The translations under genes were made by a program, and so were the position numbers. Positions 8,730 through 17,223 of a stretch of 47,500 nucleotides of DNA are shown piece by piece; within the stretch, counting starts at the first letter, position 1, and every line of letters starts with the position of its first letter. The notes under the pieces were generated by a model. The model was not told where the DNA came from. It was given only the letters and a program-made list of their open reading frames with translations, and ran no database searches. The stretch spans positions 1-47,500 of the forward strand of contig NZ_JNIR01000001.1 of NCBI RefSeq assembly GCF_000702605.1, written 5' to 3'. This DNA is from Exiguobacterium acetylicum DSM 20416 (GTDB lineage Bacteria; Bacillota; Bacilli; Exiguobacteriales; Exiguobacteriaceae).

Positions 8730-9260
8730 TTAGACCGTCGTCGTATCTTTCCATTCTTGCTCGATGAAGGCATCGCGACCAGAAGCAGCACGATCTTTTT
8801 TATAGTGTTCTGGATTTTTCTTATGGAAGTCTTGATGGTACTCTTCCGCCGGATAAAACTCAGAAGCGGCATCGATCCGCGTCACGATCGGTTGTTTGAA
8901 ACGATTGCTTGCAGCAAGAGCGTCACGAGAAGCGATCGCTGCTTCATGCTGAGCATCCGTATGATAGAAGATTGCTGGTGCGTACTGCGTGCCGCGATCT
9001 TGGAACTGACCGTCTGCATCCGTCGGATCCGTTTGTGGCCAGTAGAGTTCGAGCAGACGCTCGTACGGGAACAGACTCGGATCAAACGTGATTTGAACGA
9101 CTTCGAGATGTCCTGTCGTTCCTGTTTTAACTTGCTCGTATGTCGGGTGATCGACGTGTCCACCCATGTAACCTGATACGATTCCCTCGATTCCTGGTAA
9201 TTCTTCAAACGGTGTCACCATACACCAAAAACATCCACCTGCAAATGTTGCTTTTTCCAT
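8730..9260 (-). CDS. msrA: peptide-methionine (S)-S-oxide reductase MsrA
   Basis: This 176-residue enzyme reduces methionine-S-sulfoxide in oxidised proteins. The catalytic motif GGCFWC is at residues 8-13 (nucleophile Cys10), and GYMGGHVDHPTYEQVKTGTTGH and the downstream YHQDFHKKNPEHY are typical. The reading frame is open well upstream, but the ATG at 9260 has a GAGAGGAAG site and sits directly before the conserved N terminus. There is no fused MsrB domain. Expression is under a SAM-I riboswitch and intrinsic terminator in its leader, tying methionine repair to cellular SAM level. Confidence 0.93.
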   Translation of the reverse strand: MEKATFAGGCFWCMVTPFEELPGIEGIVSGYMGGHVDHPTYEQVKTGTTGHLEVVQITFDPSLFPYERLLELYWPQTDPTDADGQFQDRGTQYAPAIFYHTDAQHEAAIASRDALAASNRFKQPIVTRIDAASEFYPAEEYHQDFHKKNPEHYKKDRAASGRDAFIEQEWKDTTTV

Positions 9261-9306
9261 CCGTATCTTCCTCTCCGTGGGAAATTCCCATTGTATGTCT
9301 GACAGC

Positions 9307-9352
9307 GAGAAAAACGAAAACGACTCCTTCGCTTGGTTGCAAAAGGAGTCGC
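9307..9352 (-). terminator. riboswitch-controlled terminator upstream of msrA
   Basis: Minus strand stem CGACTCCTT / AAGGAGTCG is followed by a T-rich run, directly after the SAM aptamer. It is the expression platform. Confidence 0.8.
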
Positions 9353-9356
9353 CGCT

Positions 9357-9458
9357 TTTTATCAACCAAAGCTTTCGCTTTGCTGGTCGTAGCACCTTGC
9401 TATGCGCAGGTTGCTGGGACGTCATCGATCCAGATCTCTCGGTCCACTCTTGATAAGG
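9357..9458 (-). ncRNA. SAM-I (S-box) riboswitch upstream of msrA
   Basis: Read on the minus strand: P1 CTTATCAAGAG pairing with TTGATAA, the kink-turn segment GATGACGTCCCAGCAACC, and the conserved AAGGTGCTACGACCAGCA. SAM binding should favour the downstream terminator. The match to the S-box consensus is strong except for a shortened P1. Confidence 0.88.
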
Positions 9459-9495
9459 GTATATGAAGTTGATGTCATTCGTTATCATTGTTGTG

Positions 9496-9525
9496 ATGAT
9501 ACCATTCACAAAGAAAAAAAGTCAA
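9496..9525 (-). promoter_or_regulatory. sigma-A promoter of the msrA leader
   Basis: Minus strand TTGACT - N18 - TATCAT (-35 at 9520-9525, -10 at 9496-9501), ending about 35 bases before the S-box. The -35 touches the end of the upstream amidohydrolase gene. Confidence 0.6.
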
Positions 9526-10700
9526 TCCTTAGGTTTCAAGGCACGTAAAACGGTCGCTCCGAGTGTTTTCGCACCAACCAACAACGCCTGTTCGTTGATC
9601 TCGTACTGCGGATGATGTTGCGGATGATTGACGCGACCGTCCGTATATCCGGAGCCGGTGAAGAAATAACTACCCGGTACGTGCGTTAAGTAATGTGCGA
9701 AGTCATCCGCCGCCATCATCGGTGTGAGTGACCGGACAGATGCTTCCGGTAAGAAAGAAGCGGCTTCCTGAACGAGTTTTGTCTCGTCCGGATGATTCCA
9801 AAGCGCCGGGTAACCCGTCGTGAAGTCAATCGAATAGGTGGCACCGATGCCGGCACACGTTGTTTTGGCGATAAGGTCGACTTCTTGTCGGAGCTGATGT
9901 CGTAGTGTCTCGTTGAACGTCCGAATCTCCCCGACGATGCGTGCTTCACCTGTGACGATGTTCGGAGCCGTTCCCGCATGGAAGGACCCGATCGCAAGGA
10001 CAGCGGGTTCGAACGGATCGACCCGTCGACTGACAAGGTGTTGGAGGTTACAGACCAGTTGTGCACCGGCGACAAGCGCATCTTTTGTTTTGTGCGGTGC
10101 CTGGGCATGCCCGCCTTGACCGTGAACGATGATTTCGAATTCATCGATCGCGCATAATGTATGTCCTTCTCGAAAACCGATCGTACCGACCGGTAAATCA
10201 TTTTCGAGATGTGTCGCGAAGATCGCATCGACGCCTTCGAGGACACCGGCTTCAATCATTTGGATCGCGCCACCGGGAAAGACCTCTTCACCATGCTGGT
10301 GGATGATTCGAATCGTTCCTTGCAATTGATCCCGTAATGGATAGAGTGTAGCAGCAAGGGCCATCACCATCGCCGTATGCCCATCGTGTCCACATGCATG
10401 CATGACACCAGGGTGAATCGACCGGAAAGCGAGTGTCGTCTCTTCTTGAAGCGGTAAGGCATCAAAATCTGCACGAACAGCAATCGTCGGACCAGGTTGT
10501 TTGCCTTCGATCGTCGCGACGACACCACGACCTCCGACGGCTGTTTCGTGAGGGATGCCCTGCTCCGCATAAAAGTTTGCAATCCGTTCTTGTGTGCGGA
10601 CTTCCTGGAAAGAGAGTTCCGGATGTCGATGAAAATCACGACGTAACGCGATCATCGTGGGTTCGAATTGTTCAAGTGCTTCAAAAAGTTGAGTTTGCAT
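9522..10700 (-). CDS. M20D family amidohydrolase (N-acyl-amino-acid hydrolase)
   Basis: This is a 392-residue zinc peptidase-like amidohydrolase of the hippurate/N-acetyl-amino-acid deacylase group. Metal and catalytic motifs include VRADFDALPLQE, MHACGHDGHTAM, QHGEEVFPGGAIQMIE and the closing MMAADDFAHYL. A dimerisation lid domain lies in the middle (about residues 180-290). An AAAGGAG site precedes the ATG. The family hydrolyses N-acyl bonds of amino acids or related amides; the true substrate is not deducible. It is monocistronic, with the msrA promoter starting at its 3' end. Confidence 0.82.
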   Translation of the reverse strand: MQTQLFEALEQFEPTMIALRRDFHRHPELSFQEVRTQERIANFYAEQGIPHETAVGGRGVVATIEGKQPGPTIAVRADFDALPLQEETTLAFRSIHPGVMHACGHDGHTAMVMALAATLYPLRDQLQGTIRIIHQHGEEVFPGGAIQMIEAGVLEGVDAIFATHLENDLPVGTIGFREGHTLCAIDEFEIIVHGQGGHAQAPHKTKDALVAGAQLVCNLQHLVSRRVDPFEPAVLAIGSFHAGTAPNIVTGEARIVGEIRTFNETLRHQLRQEVDLIAKTTCAGIGATYSIDFTTGYPALWNHPDETKLVQEAASFLPEASVRSLTPMMAADDFAHYLTHVPGSYFFTGSGYTDGRVNHPQHHPQYEINEQALLVGAKTLGATVLRALKPKD

Positions 10701-10777
10701 CTTCAGGCTCCTTTGACGTGTGTCTTTTCGTGAAAATGGGTACAGATACAGGTAATCACGAAAGGGGATAATGAAAC

Positions 10778-11071
10778 ATGGGAGAAATCGTCGTCAACGC
10801 TGTACTTACAATCAAAGCAGGACTTGCGGATCAAGTCTTCCCGATTCTACAAACGGTCTATCATGCCTCACAAAAAGAAGAAGGATGCTTACGTTATTCC
10901 TTACATCAATCGATCGAGGATGAGCATCAATTCATGCTGTATGAAGTGTATCGTGATGAAGAGGCACTTGAAGCGCATATCGCATCCGATCACTATAAAG
11001 CCTACCGTGAACAGATCGAGTTATACTTGATGGATCGACAAGTAACGAAATACGTCGAGATGACATTTTAA
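10778..11071 (+). CDS. antibiotic biosynthesis monooxygenase (ABM/YgiN-like) domain protein
   Basis: This 97-residue single-domain protein is of the dimeric alpha-beta ABM fold. Diagnostic features are the N-terminal strand VVNAVLTIKAG, EEGCLRYSLHQS, the FMLYEVYRDEEALEAHI segment and HYKAY. Members include quinol monooxygenases (YgiN) and heme-degrading enzymes; the heme-oxygenase Asn/Trp pattern is not apparent. GAAAGGGG lies upstream of the ATG. A bidirectional terminator follows at once. Confidence 0.75.
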   Translation: MGEIVVNAVLTIKAGLADQVFPILQTVYHASQKEEGCLRYSLHQSIEDEHQFMLYEVYRDEEALEAHIASDHYKAYREQIELYLMDRQVTKYVEMTF

Positions 11072-11089
11072 CGTATTGCGATAAGAAGA

Positions 11090-11125
11090 GACGAACCCGT
11101 CGATTTCGACGGATTCGTCTTTTTT
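11090..11125. terminator. bidirectional terminator between ABM gene and NlpC/P60 gene
   Basis: GACGAA-CCCGTCG / CGACGG-ATTCGTC hairpin is followed by T6 on the plus strand. It sits between convergent genes. Confidence 0.85.
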
Positions 11126-11128
11126 GTC

Positions 11129-13684
11129 TTACATCGATTTAAATCCGAGGAAATGCTCTTGCCAACGCGGTTCGTAAATCGAGTTGATTTGAAGTTGTGA
11201 ACCGCCTGCATGGATGAAGTGTTCGCTATCGAGCATGATTCCGATATGCGATGGACCATCTGTATAAGTGTTCTGGAAGAAGACGATATCCGAGCGTTTA
11301 CCGCTTGCAATACTCGTCCGGCGATTCGTAAAGAAAGCACCGTACCAGTAGCCACGAACGTTCGTCCGACCACCGTATTTTCCAGCCTTGTTCGTCGCGT
11401 AGTGAATCAAACCGGAACAGTCAAAACCACCGTTCACGGCATCTTGCGAACCCCATGTGTATGGTGTGCCGATATGTTGGACTGCTGCTTGGATCAGCTT
11501 TTCACCACGCGTATTATTCTTTTTAACGACCCGTTTATCGGACGTGATCGTCACAGCGGATACAGGAAGATAAACAGGTGTCCAGCCTGACTGGATGACA
11601 TAGAAGTTTCCGACTCGATGACGCGGATAAACCCGTTTGCCTTGTTCAACGAGTCCGCTGCCTTTTGGACTTGTCGGACTCGCAAAGAACGACGTCGTCT
11701 GTTTGACCGTATAGATTTTCGCCCGGTCGATCGCTTTTTGTGTCAGTCCCATATCGGGTTTGCTCGTGCTGATATAAGGGTTGAGGACGTAACCGGTTTG
11801 ACCATTTGCCAGGCGAACTTGCCAAAAGTCATCATCAATTGATTTTAGACCAATTAATTTCGTCCCTTTCTTCAAATAGGCAGCTGGGCGACTGTAAGCA
11901 ACGTCGGCAGAGAAGAGTGGCGTCTGGTCCAGATGGACATAAAATGTCGTGCCTTTTTTTGCTTTTGCCGTCGGCTTGTTCAGTCCGATACGACTCGAAT
12001 CGACGAAACCAAAGGTGTTTTTATATTTGACGCGTGTATAATAACCGCTTTTTCCGTAAATCGAAATCGAGGTCCCTTTTTTTAATGTACCGATTTTTTT
12101 ACCCGATAGTTTTGCCTGCGAACGAATGACGACATCATCTTCCGTCACGTAGCGTTGACCAGTGACGTCATACAGATCCGGCTTTTTCGTGACGAGATCC
12201 GTCGTCTTGACGTAACCGTAGACCGATCCTTTTTTCAAGCGTGTGTAACTGCCTCTTGTTCCGTAAATCGTTAGCTTATCAGCTCGTTTGACGGAATACA
12301 TGATTTTGCTCTTCGTCGACGCAGATGTGTAGACGGACAAGTTGCGTTTCGCGTATCGTGTCCCGGTTGATGCATAGACTTTTCCAGTACCGAGATCAGC
12401 TGTCTTGACGTAAGCATGAACTCCACGGAAGATGATCCGGCTATAGGCACCGCTTGTGCCATACACCGTCAGCAGCGTATTCGTTTGATGTTGCTTTAAG
12501 ACAGGACTTGAAGATTTGGCATCCGAATAGATCGGTGTAGCACGCTGAACATAGAGGCGTGCAGTCTTCGGATAGTATTTCAATGTACCAAGATGTGCCG
12601 TCAGCACATAGGCATACTCGTCGTTTCGTTTGATTCGTGTAAATGAACCCTCGATGCCGTACGTTTGAAGCGAAGTATTCACAGGAAGCGATTGTACGAC
12701 TTTTCCTTTCGTAGTCGCAGTAGCATAGACCGTCGTCTGCTGTTGGACGTAACGTAGCCCTGTTTCCGGATGGTTCACGATCTGCGCATCTGCTAAATCA
12801 GCCGTCAATATGAAGGCATAACCCGTTTTAGTCGCCACGCGTGTAAAAGTACCCGTCGTACCGAACGTTTCAAACGCTTGATTTTGAACGACGACTGTCT
12901 TCGTGCTTGTCGTCTTCGGTTCAACGAAAAGGGAAGTCGCTCGTTTGGCATAACGCAGACCCGTTTCCGGGTAATTTTCGACCTGCGCATCAGCTAAATC
13001 AGTTGTCAATACGAAGGCGTAACCCGTTTTAGTGGCCACGCGTGTGAAAGTCCCCGTCGTACCGAACGTTTCGAATGCTTGATTTTGAGTGACAGCTGAC
13101 TTCGCGCTCGTCGTCTTCGGTTCAACGAAAAGAGAAGTCGTTCGTTTGGCATAACGCTTTCCAACTAATTTCGGAAGTTGCTCGAGTTGTGCCGTCGGTA
13201 CGTAGACGTATTGTTCGTTCCATTTCAGACGCGTGAACGTGTCGAAAGTGCCGTATGTATCGATTCGCTGATAGGCAGGAAGTGGCGTCACGACGGTGGG
13301 ATCAAATGGTGAAGCAACTAATGAGAGTGGACTTTTCGACATCAGCGTAGCTTGTTTTTGAAAGACAGGTGCTGTTTGCGTTAACGCGTTTGTTGCGACA
13401 TACGCAGTACCTTCTTGCCAACTGACACGAGTGAAGTCACCGTCCGTGCCGAGTGTCTTCAATGTCGTTCCTGCTGGTAGTTGTTGAATGATCGTTGTGG
13501 AATCAGCCGTTTGTAGCAACGCAGCATCCTCGTTCAAATAAGCTATCCCGGTCGTCTCGGTGACTGTTTGTGTTTCTACCGTCGGTTGAGCAGGTGGCGA
13601 TTCAGCGAAAGCGGGTGCGGGTAAAACCGAGCTCAACATCAACGTTGCGGCAAGTCCAGCAACATGAGCAGTCCATTTTTTCAT
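11129..13684 (-). CDS. secreted SH3-repeat NlpC/P60 peptidoglycan hydrolase
   Basis: This is a large exported cell-wall hydrolase of about 851 residues. The ATG at 13684 is preferred over the upstream in-frame ATG at 13696 because GGAG lies 11 bases before it and it gives a clean signal peptide (MKKWTAH, hydrophobic core, APAFA cleavage). The body holds about nine to ten bacterial SH3-like repeats with recurring RYAKR..FVEPKT..FETFGTTGTFTRV units; two near 12780-13160 are almost identical. The C-terminal about 130 residues are an NlpC/P60 endopeptidase with catalytic Cys in GGFDCSGLIHYA, His in PSHIGIML and the following FIHAGG. It likely cuts stem peptides, with the SH3 repeats binding the wall. 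Confidence 0.88.
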   Translation of the reverse strand: MKKWTAHVAGLAATLMLSSVLPAPAFAESPPAQPTVETQTVTETTGIAYLNEDAALLQTADSTTIIQQLPAGTTLKTLGTDGDFTRVSWQEGTAYVATNALTQTAPVFQKQATLMSKSPLSLVASPFDPTVVTPLPAYQRIDTYGTFDTFTRLKWNEQYVYVPTAQLEQLPKLVGKRYAKRTTSLFVEPKTTSAKSAVTQNQAFETFGTTGTFTRVATKTGYAFVLTTDLADAQVENYPETGLRYAKRATSLFVEPKTTSTKTVVVQNQAFETFGTTGTFTRVATKTGYAFILTADLADAQIVNHPETGLRYVQQQTTVYATATTKGKVVQSLPVNTSLQTYGIEGSFTRIKRNDEYAYVLTAHLGTLKYYPKTARLYVQRATPIYSDAKSSSPVLKQHQTNTLLTVYGTSGAYSRIIFRGVHAYVKTADLGTGKVYASTGTRYAKRNLSVYTSASTKSKIMYSVKRADKLTIYGTRGSYTRLKKGSVYGYVKTTDLVTKKPDLYDVTGQRYVTEDDVVIRSQAKLSGKKIGTLKKGTSISIYGKSGYYTRVKYKNTFGFVDSSRIGLNKPTAKAKKGTTFYVHLDQTPLFSADVAYSRPAAYLKKGTKLIGLKSIDDDFWQVRLANGQTGYVLNPYISTSKPDMGLTQKAIDRAKIYTVKQTTSFFASPTSPKGSGLVEQGKRVYPRHRVGNFYVIQSGWTPVYLPVSAVTITSDKRVVKKNNTRGEKLIQAAVQHIGTPYTWGSQDAVNGGFDCSGLIHYATNKAGKYGGRTNVRGYWYGAFFTNRRTSIASGKRSDIVFFQNTYTDGPSHIGIMLDSEHFIHAGGSQLQINSIYEPRWQEHFLGFKSM

Positions 13685-13783
13685 CAAGAGGTTCACTCCA
13701 ATTCTTAAAATTTGTCATTATGGATAGTGTAGCATGCGCTTGTTTAAAAATTGATAAAAATCAAAAAAATAGGAGATTGCCCA

Positions 13784-13812
13784 TAAAAAAACGGTATGCC
13801 TCAGCACACCGT
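13784..13812 (-). terminator. terminator of the GNAT gene
   Basis: Minus strand ACGGTgtG / CatACCGT is followed by seven Ts, 14 bases past the stop. Confidence 0.7.
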
Positions 13813-13825
13813 TTGAAGTCATATG

Positions 13826-14380
13826 TTAGTTATCTTCTTCGTGATCCACTTGCCATTCCCAGTCAAGCATGCCGTAAATCAAGGAATCGCGCCAGTGGTC
13901 TTCGAGATAGACCGTCTCGCGAAGCTGTCCTTCCTTCGTCATGCCGACTTTTTGGAGGACTCGCTCAGAAGCGACGTTCCGCGGATCACACGTCGCTGTG
14001 ATTCGGTGCAATTCTAGTTTTTCGAAACCGAATTGGAGAAGGAAAGAGGCAATCGACGTCGCATATCCATTCCCCCATTCATCGGGTGAGAGGACGTATC
14101 CGATTTCGGCGATTTTATTTTCAACGTCTGTGATGACGAGTTCACCGGCACCGATGACGACGTCGCTTGGAAACGTCACAGCAAAAACATACCGACGTCT
14201 TGGTGTCTCGAGTTCACTTTCGAGTGCATCGTGCAGGAATTGTTTCGTATCCGTCTCGGAATTCGGACCCCATGACTGGAATTGACTGACGATGGGTTGT
14301 GATGCATAGGCGTGAACGGCTTCTACATCTTCTGGTGTAAAACGACGAATCCGAAGTTGATCATTGATTTTATAACGCAT
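13826..14380 (-). CDS. GNAT family N-acetyltransferase (RimJ/RimL-like)
   Basis: This is a 184-residue acetyltransferase. The start at 14380 follows GAGGAGG by seven bases; upstream in-frame codons lack a site. It opens with LRIRRFTPEDVEAV and carries the acetyl-CoA pyrophosphate-binding region as EIGYVLSPDEWGNGYATSI, with the RimL-type ending CDPRNVASERVLQKVGM..REtVYLEDHWRDSLIYGML. Related proteins acetylate ribosomal protein N termini or small amines; the substrate is unknown. It is monocistronic and diverges from the guanidine riboswitch. Confidence 0.82.
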   Translation of the reverse strand: MRYKINDQLRIRRFTPEDVEAVHAYASQPIVSQFQSWGPNSETDTKQFLHDALESELETPRRRYVFAVTFPSDVVIGAGELVITDVENKIAEIGYVLSPDEWGNGYATSIASFLLQFGFEKLELHRITATCDPRNVASERVLQKVGMTKEGQLRETVYLEDHWRDSLIYGMLDWEWQVDHEEDN

Positions 14381-14447
14381 GCAGCATCCTCCTCTTTCAG
14401 ATGAAGTCACTTTGATTCTATTTGACAGATGGGGAACGGATTCCTGT

Positions 14448-14476
14448 TTGACATAGGAAAAAGGGCGTGCTAGGGT
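14448..14476 (+). promoter_or_regulatory. sigma-A promoter for ykkCD
   Basis: TTGACA (14448-14453) - N17 - TAGGGT (14471-14476), about 20 bases before the riboswitch. The -10 is weak but spacing and position fit. Confidence 0.55.
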
Positions 14477-14496
14477 GGTTGTATCGAATGGAATAG

Positions 14497-14580
14497 GGAG
14501 TATCCTCTAGGGTTCCGTACGGCTGGACCGAGGGAGGAACATGGACGTTTGTCCATGCAACGGAGGGATAAAAGCCCGGG
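14497..14580 (+). ncRNA. guanidine-I (ykkC) riboswitch
   Basis: Conserved blocks CTAGGGTTCCG, GGCTGGACCGAG and ACGGAGGGATAAAAGCCCGGG appear in order, the signature of the ykkC class I guanidine aptamer. It is located just upstream of ykkC. Ligand binding is expected to hold GCCCGGG in the aptamer and prevent the following terminator. Confidence 0.9.
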
Positions 14581-14626
14581 AGTAAAGCGAATCGTCTCGC
14601 TTACTCCCGGGCTTTTTCATTTGAAT
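14573..14626 (+). terminator. guanidine-controlled terminator before ykkC
   Basis: GCCCGGGAGTAA..GCGA / TCGCTTACTCCCGGGC is followed by T5. The 5' half of the stem is shared with the aptamer, which makes the two folds mutually exclusive. Confidence 0.85.
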
Positions 14627-14649
14627 TTACCTATCAGGAGGCAATTACT

Positions 14650-14979
14650 ATGGCAAAGTATTGGATTGGCATCATCGTCGCAGCGTGTTTTGAAGTCGGC
14701 TGGGTCATTGGATTAAAACATGCGGCAACACCACTTGAGTGGGCTGCAACGATCGTCTGTATCATCGTTAGCTTTACCGTGCTAATTAAAGCGAGTAACC
14801 ATTTACCAGTCGGAACGGTCTATGCTGTCTTCGTCGGTCTCGGAACAGCAGGAACGGTCGTGACGGATATCGTGTTATTCGATCAAGCCGCTTCCGTGAT
14901 GAAATTAGCATTGATTGCTGTCTTACTCGTCGGCGTCATCGGTCTGAAGTTAGTCAGTGGAGAGGAGAAATCAGCATGA
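14650..14979 (+). CDS. ykkC: guanidinium exporter subunit YkkC (SMR family)
   Basis: This is a 109-residue small multidrug resistance protein with four hydrophobic helices. The conserved Glu of helix 1 is in [15 protein letters not shown], and [17 protein letters not shown] is the helix 3 signature. AGGAGG precedes the ATG. The upstream guanidine-I riboswitch and the overlapping ykkD gene identify it as half of the paired YkkCD exporter, which in characterised systems expels guanidinium by proton exchange. Confidence 0.9.
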   Translation: MAKYWIGIIVAACFEVGWVIGLKHAATPLEWAATIVCIIVSFTVLIKASNHLPVGTVYAVFVGLGTAGTVVTDIVLFDQAASVMKLALIAVLLVGVIGLKLVSGEEKSA

Positions 14980-15293
14980 GTTGGATTTATTTAATCATTG
15001 CCGGAATCTTTGAGATGTTTGGTGTCGTCTTAATCAATACGTTCAATCAAAATAAGAATGCGAAGAATCTACTGTTGATGGGAACAGGATTCGGACTCAG
15101 TTTCCTATTCTTAACGCTTGCAATGAATGGTTTACCGATGGGAACGGCGTATGCGGTATGGACGGGAATCGGAGCAGCGGGCGGTGCGATTCTCAGCATG
15201 GTGCTCTATAACGAATCAAAAGACTGGAAACGTCTGGTCTGCATAGGACTCGTCTTAAGTGCGACAATCGGTTTGAAACTTGTCGGCGAATGA
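14976..15293 (+). CDS. ykkD: guanidinium exporter subunit YkkD (SMR family)
   Basis: This is a 105-residue partner of YkkC: four helices, essential Glu in [12 protein letters not shown], and [18 protein letters not shown] in helix 3. The ATG overlaps the ykkC stop by four bases, ensuring equal synthesis. The two paralogues probably insert in opposite topologies to make a heterodimer. No terminator is obvious directly after it. Confidence 0.9.
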   Translation: MSWIYLIIAGIFEMFGVVLINTFNQNKNAKNLLLMGTGFGLSFLFLTLAMNGLPMGTAYAVWTGIGAAGGAILSMVLYNESKDWKRLVCIGLVLSATIGLKLVGE

Positions 15294-15420
15294 TCGTTTC
15301 ATGTCAAACAGATGACGTTTTAATAGAACGCATTTTTTTTGGCATATTTTAACGCAAAAGAGGAAATACTCCTTATAGAAGTCACGCATGACAAATCGTG
15401 TTAATAAGGGGAGAACATCC

Positions 15421-16164
15421 ATGAAAACGAAACAATATATCGGAACGTTCTATTCAGAGGAAGAATTGATCTCAAAAATGGACGAATTACACATTCAAGG
15501 ACATCGGGAGGAAGACTTTTACGTCATCGTCAAGGAAAAGTCGAACATCGCACTCGTCCGTAGTCAGATGGATGCAGAGATCGCGACGACGAAACCGTCT
15601 TGGATTGATCGGATTCGTGGGAACAAAGGTCGTGATCAAGAAGTCGATGATCTGTTCGGATCACTTGATCTATCAGATAATGAGATCGAACAACGAAAAA
15701 CGGAAGTCGAAGGTGGGGGATTCGTTCTTCTGCTTGAAGTCCAAGATATTCAGTTCGATCCACATTTAAATACAGACAATACACATCCTGATGTAAAGGT
15801 CCGTTATGGTAGTGGTGAAGAGACGCATACGTCATCAGATGTGAATTCCAACGCACAGCTCGGCTCAGGTAATCCGCTTGATATTGATAAAGATTCGAAA
15901 GAAGAACATGCAGAGATTGATCTGCATCGTGCCGGTACCGATAAGATGCCACAAGATGAGCAGGCAATCGATCATTCGAAAAAGCTCGACGGGAACCGGG
16001 AACCGGATATCGCGATGCGTCGGGATGACGATTTCCGACGTCCGGAAACAGAACGCGAGGAAAAAGAACATGATGCAACGCAAGACGGTGAAGAACATCG
16101 TCAATCGAAACATCAATCAGATGACATCGCCAAGCAAGACCATGGAAATAATTTAGACCGCTAA
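15421..16164 (+). CDS. YflT-domain general stress protein with long acidic tail
   Basis: The 247-residue protein begins with the YflT/general stress protein 17M fold (about residues 1-105: YIGTFYSEEELISKMDELHIQGHREEDFYVIV). The remaining 140 residues are highly charged, low complexity and probably disordered, rich in D/E/H/K. I took the ATG at 15421, which has AAGGGGAG upstream, rather than the in-frame ATG at 15388. No clear sigma-B site was found. It shares its N-terminal domain with the protein at 45615 but lacks that protein's DUF2382 domain. Function unknown; general stress protection is inferred from family. Confidence 0.72.
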   Translation: MKTKQYIGTFYSEEELISKMDELHIQGHREEDFYVIVKEKSNIALVRSQMDAEIATTKPSWIDRIRGNKGRDQEVDDLFGSLDLSDNEIEQRKTEVEGGGFVLLLEVQDIQFDPHLNTDNTHPDVKVRYGSGEETHTSSDVNSNAQLGSGNPLDIDKDSKEEHAEIDLHRAGTDKMPQDEQAIDHSKKLDGNREPDIAMRRDDDFRRPETEREEKEHDATQDGEEHRQSKHQSDDIAKQDHGNNLDR

Positions 16165-16199
16165 AATAATAGACTGGAATCACGTTTTAGGGGCACCAT

Positions 16200-16246
16200 C
16201 AAAGAAGGTACTTTTCGGATCAAATCCGAAAAGTACCTTCTTTTTG
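16200..16246. terminator. strong bidirectional terminator
   Basis: A nearly perfect stem of about 20 bp (AAGAAGGTACTTTTCGGAT and its complement) with a three-base loop has A-run/T-run flanks. It serves the stress gene and the convergent aldo/keto reductase. Confidence 0.9.
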
Positions 16247-16275
16247 TATAGAGATTAAACGAGAATCGTCTCGTC

Positions 16276-17091
16276 TTATTTATGATCCGGATTTGATCCT
16301 GTACGCACGTTAGCGTTCAATTGATCAATCGCTTGGATATCAACGTCTGACAGGCTGAAGTCAAAGACATCGAGATTTTCGCGAATGCGGCTTGGCGTAA
16401 CGGATTTCGGAATCGCAACGATGTCGTGTTGCAGGTGCCAACGGAGAACGACTTGAGCTGAAGTTTTTTGATGACGATTGGCGATATCGACAATAACCGG
16501 ATGCGTCAACGCGTCGCGTCCTTTCATCAACGGACTCCATGCTTCAACGACGATACCGTGCTTGCGGCAAAAGTCTCGGATTGCTTCCTGACTCAGAAAC
16601 GGATGAAGTTCGATCTGATTGACAGCAGGGACAATCGATCCTTCGGCTAAAATTCGTTCCAAGTGAGGAATATGGAAGTTCGAGACACCGATGGCACGCG
16701 TCTTTCCTTCTGCATAGAGATGTTCGAGTGCCCGCCATGTCTCGACATAACGATCTTCTTTTGGCATCGGCCAATGAATCAGATACAAGTCAACATAATC
16801 GACACCAAGCTTTTGCAGACTCGTCTCGAAAGCGGCAAGTGTCTCTTCGTAGCCGTGATCGGAATTCCAGACTTTCGTCGTCAGAAAAATCTCTTCACGA
16901 GGAATGCCCGAATCACGCAGAGCGCGACCGACGCCTTCTTCGTTCTCGTAGATCATTGCCGTATCGATTGAACGATACCCGGCACGGAGTGCTTCACTGA
17001 CAGCCTCGTATACTTCTTCTTCCGGTACTTTAAAGACACCATATCCGAGTTGGGGCATGCTGATGCCATTGTTTAACGTGATCTGTTGCAT
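16276..17091 (-). CDS. aldo/keto reductase (AKR5-type, YvgN-like)
   Basis: This is a 271-residue NADPH-dependent carbonyl reductase with TIM-barrel fold. The catalytic tetrad is visible: Asp43 and Tyr48 (SIDTAMIYENE), Lys73 (TTKVWN) and His106 (YLIHWP). GVSNFHIPHLE, VNQIELHPFL and the cofactor loop IPKSVTPSRIREN complete the family pattern. GAGTCG lies upstream of the ATG. Relatives reduce methylglyoxal and other aldehydes; exact substrate is unknown. It is monocistronic. Confidence 0.88.
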   Translation of the reverse strand: MQQITLNNGISMPQLGYGVFKVPEEEVYEAVSEALRAGYRSIDTAMIYENEEGVGRALRDSGIPREEIFLTTKVWNSDHGYEETLAAFETSLQKLGVDYVDLYLIHWPMPKEDRYVETWRALEHLYAEGKTRAIGVSNFHIPHLERILAEGSIVPAVNQIELHPFLSQEAIRDFCRKHGIVVEAWSPLMKGRDALTHPVIVDIANRHQKTSAQVVLRWHLQHDIVAIPKSVTPSRIRENLDVFDFSLSDVDIQAIDQLNANVRTGSNPDHK

Positions 17092-17223
17092 CGATTCATC
17101 GACTCCTTTTTAGTGAATTCTTCTCTTTTCTAGTGTACGCGCTCCTTCTCTAAAAATCGAATGATTGCCGAATCGAGTTCTTTTGCGTATACTGGGCGAT
17201 AACAAATATTAGGAGGCGATTTC

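Noticed and set aside
12780-13160. CRISPR-like or satellite repeat
   Set aside because: The repeats are in-frame SH3-domain units of the NlpC/P60 protein, not spaced direct repeats.
15310-15420. Sigma-B promoter for the YflT-type gene at 15421
   Set aside because: GTTTTA and GGCATA are present but 18 bases apart and both are poor matches.
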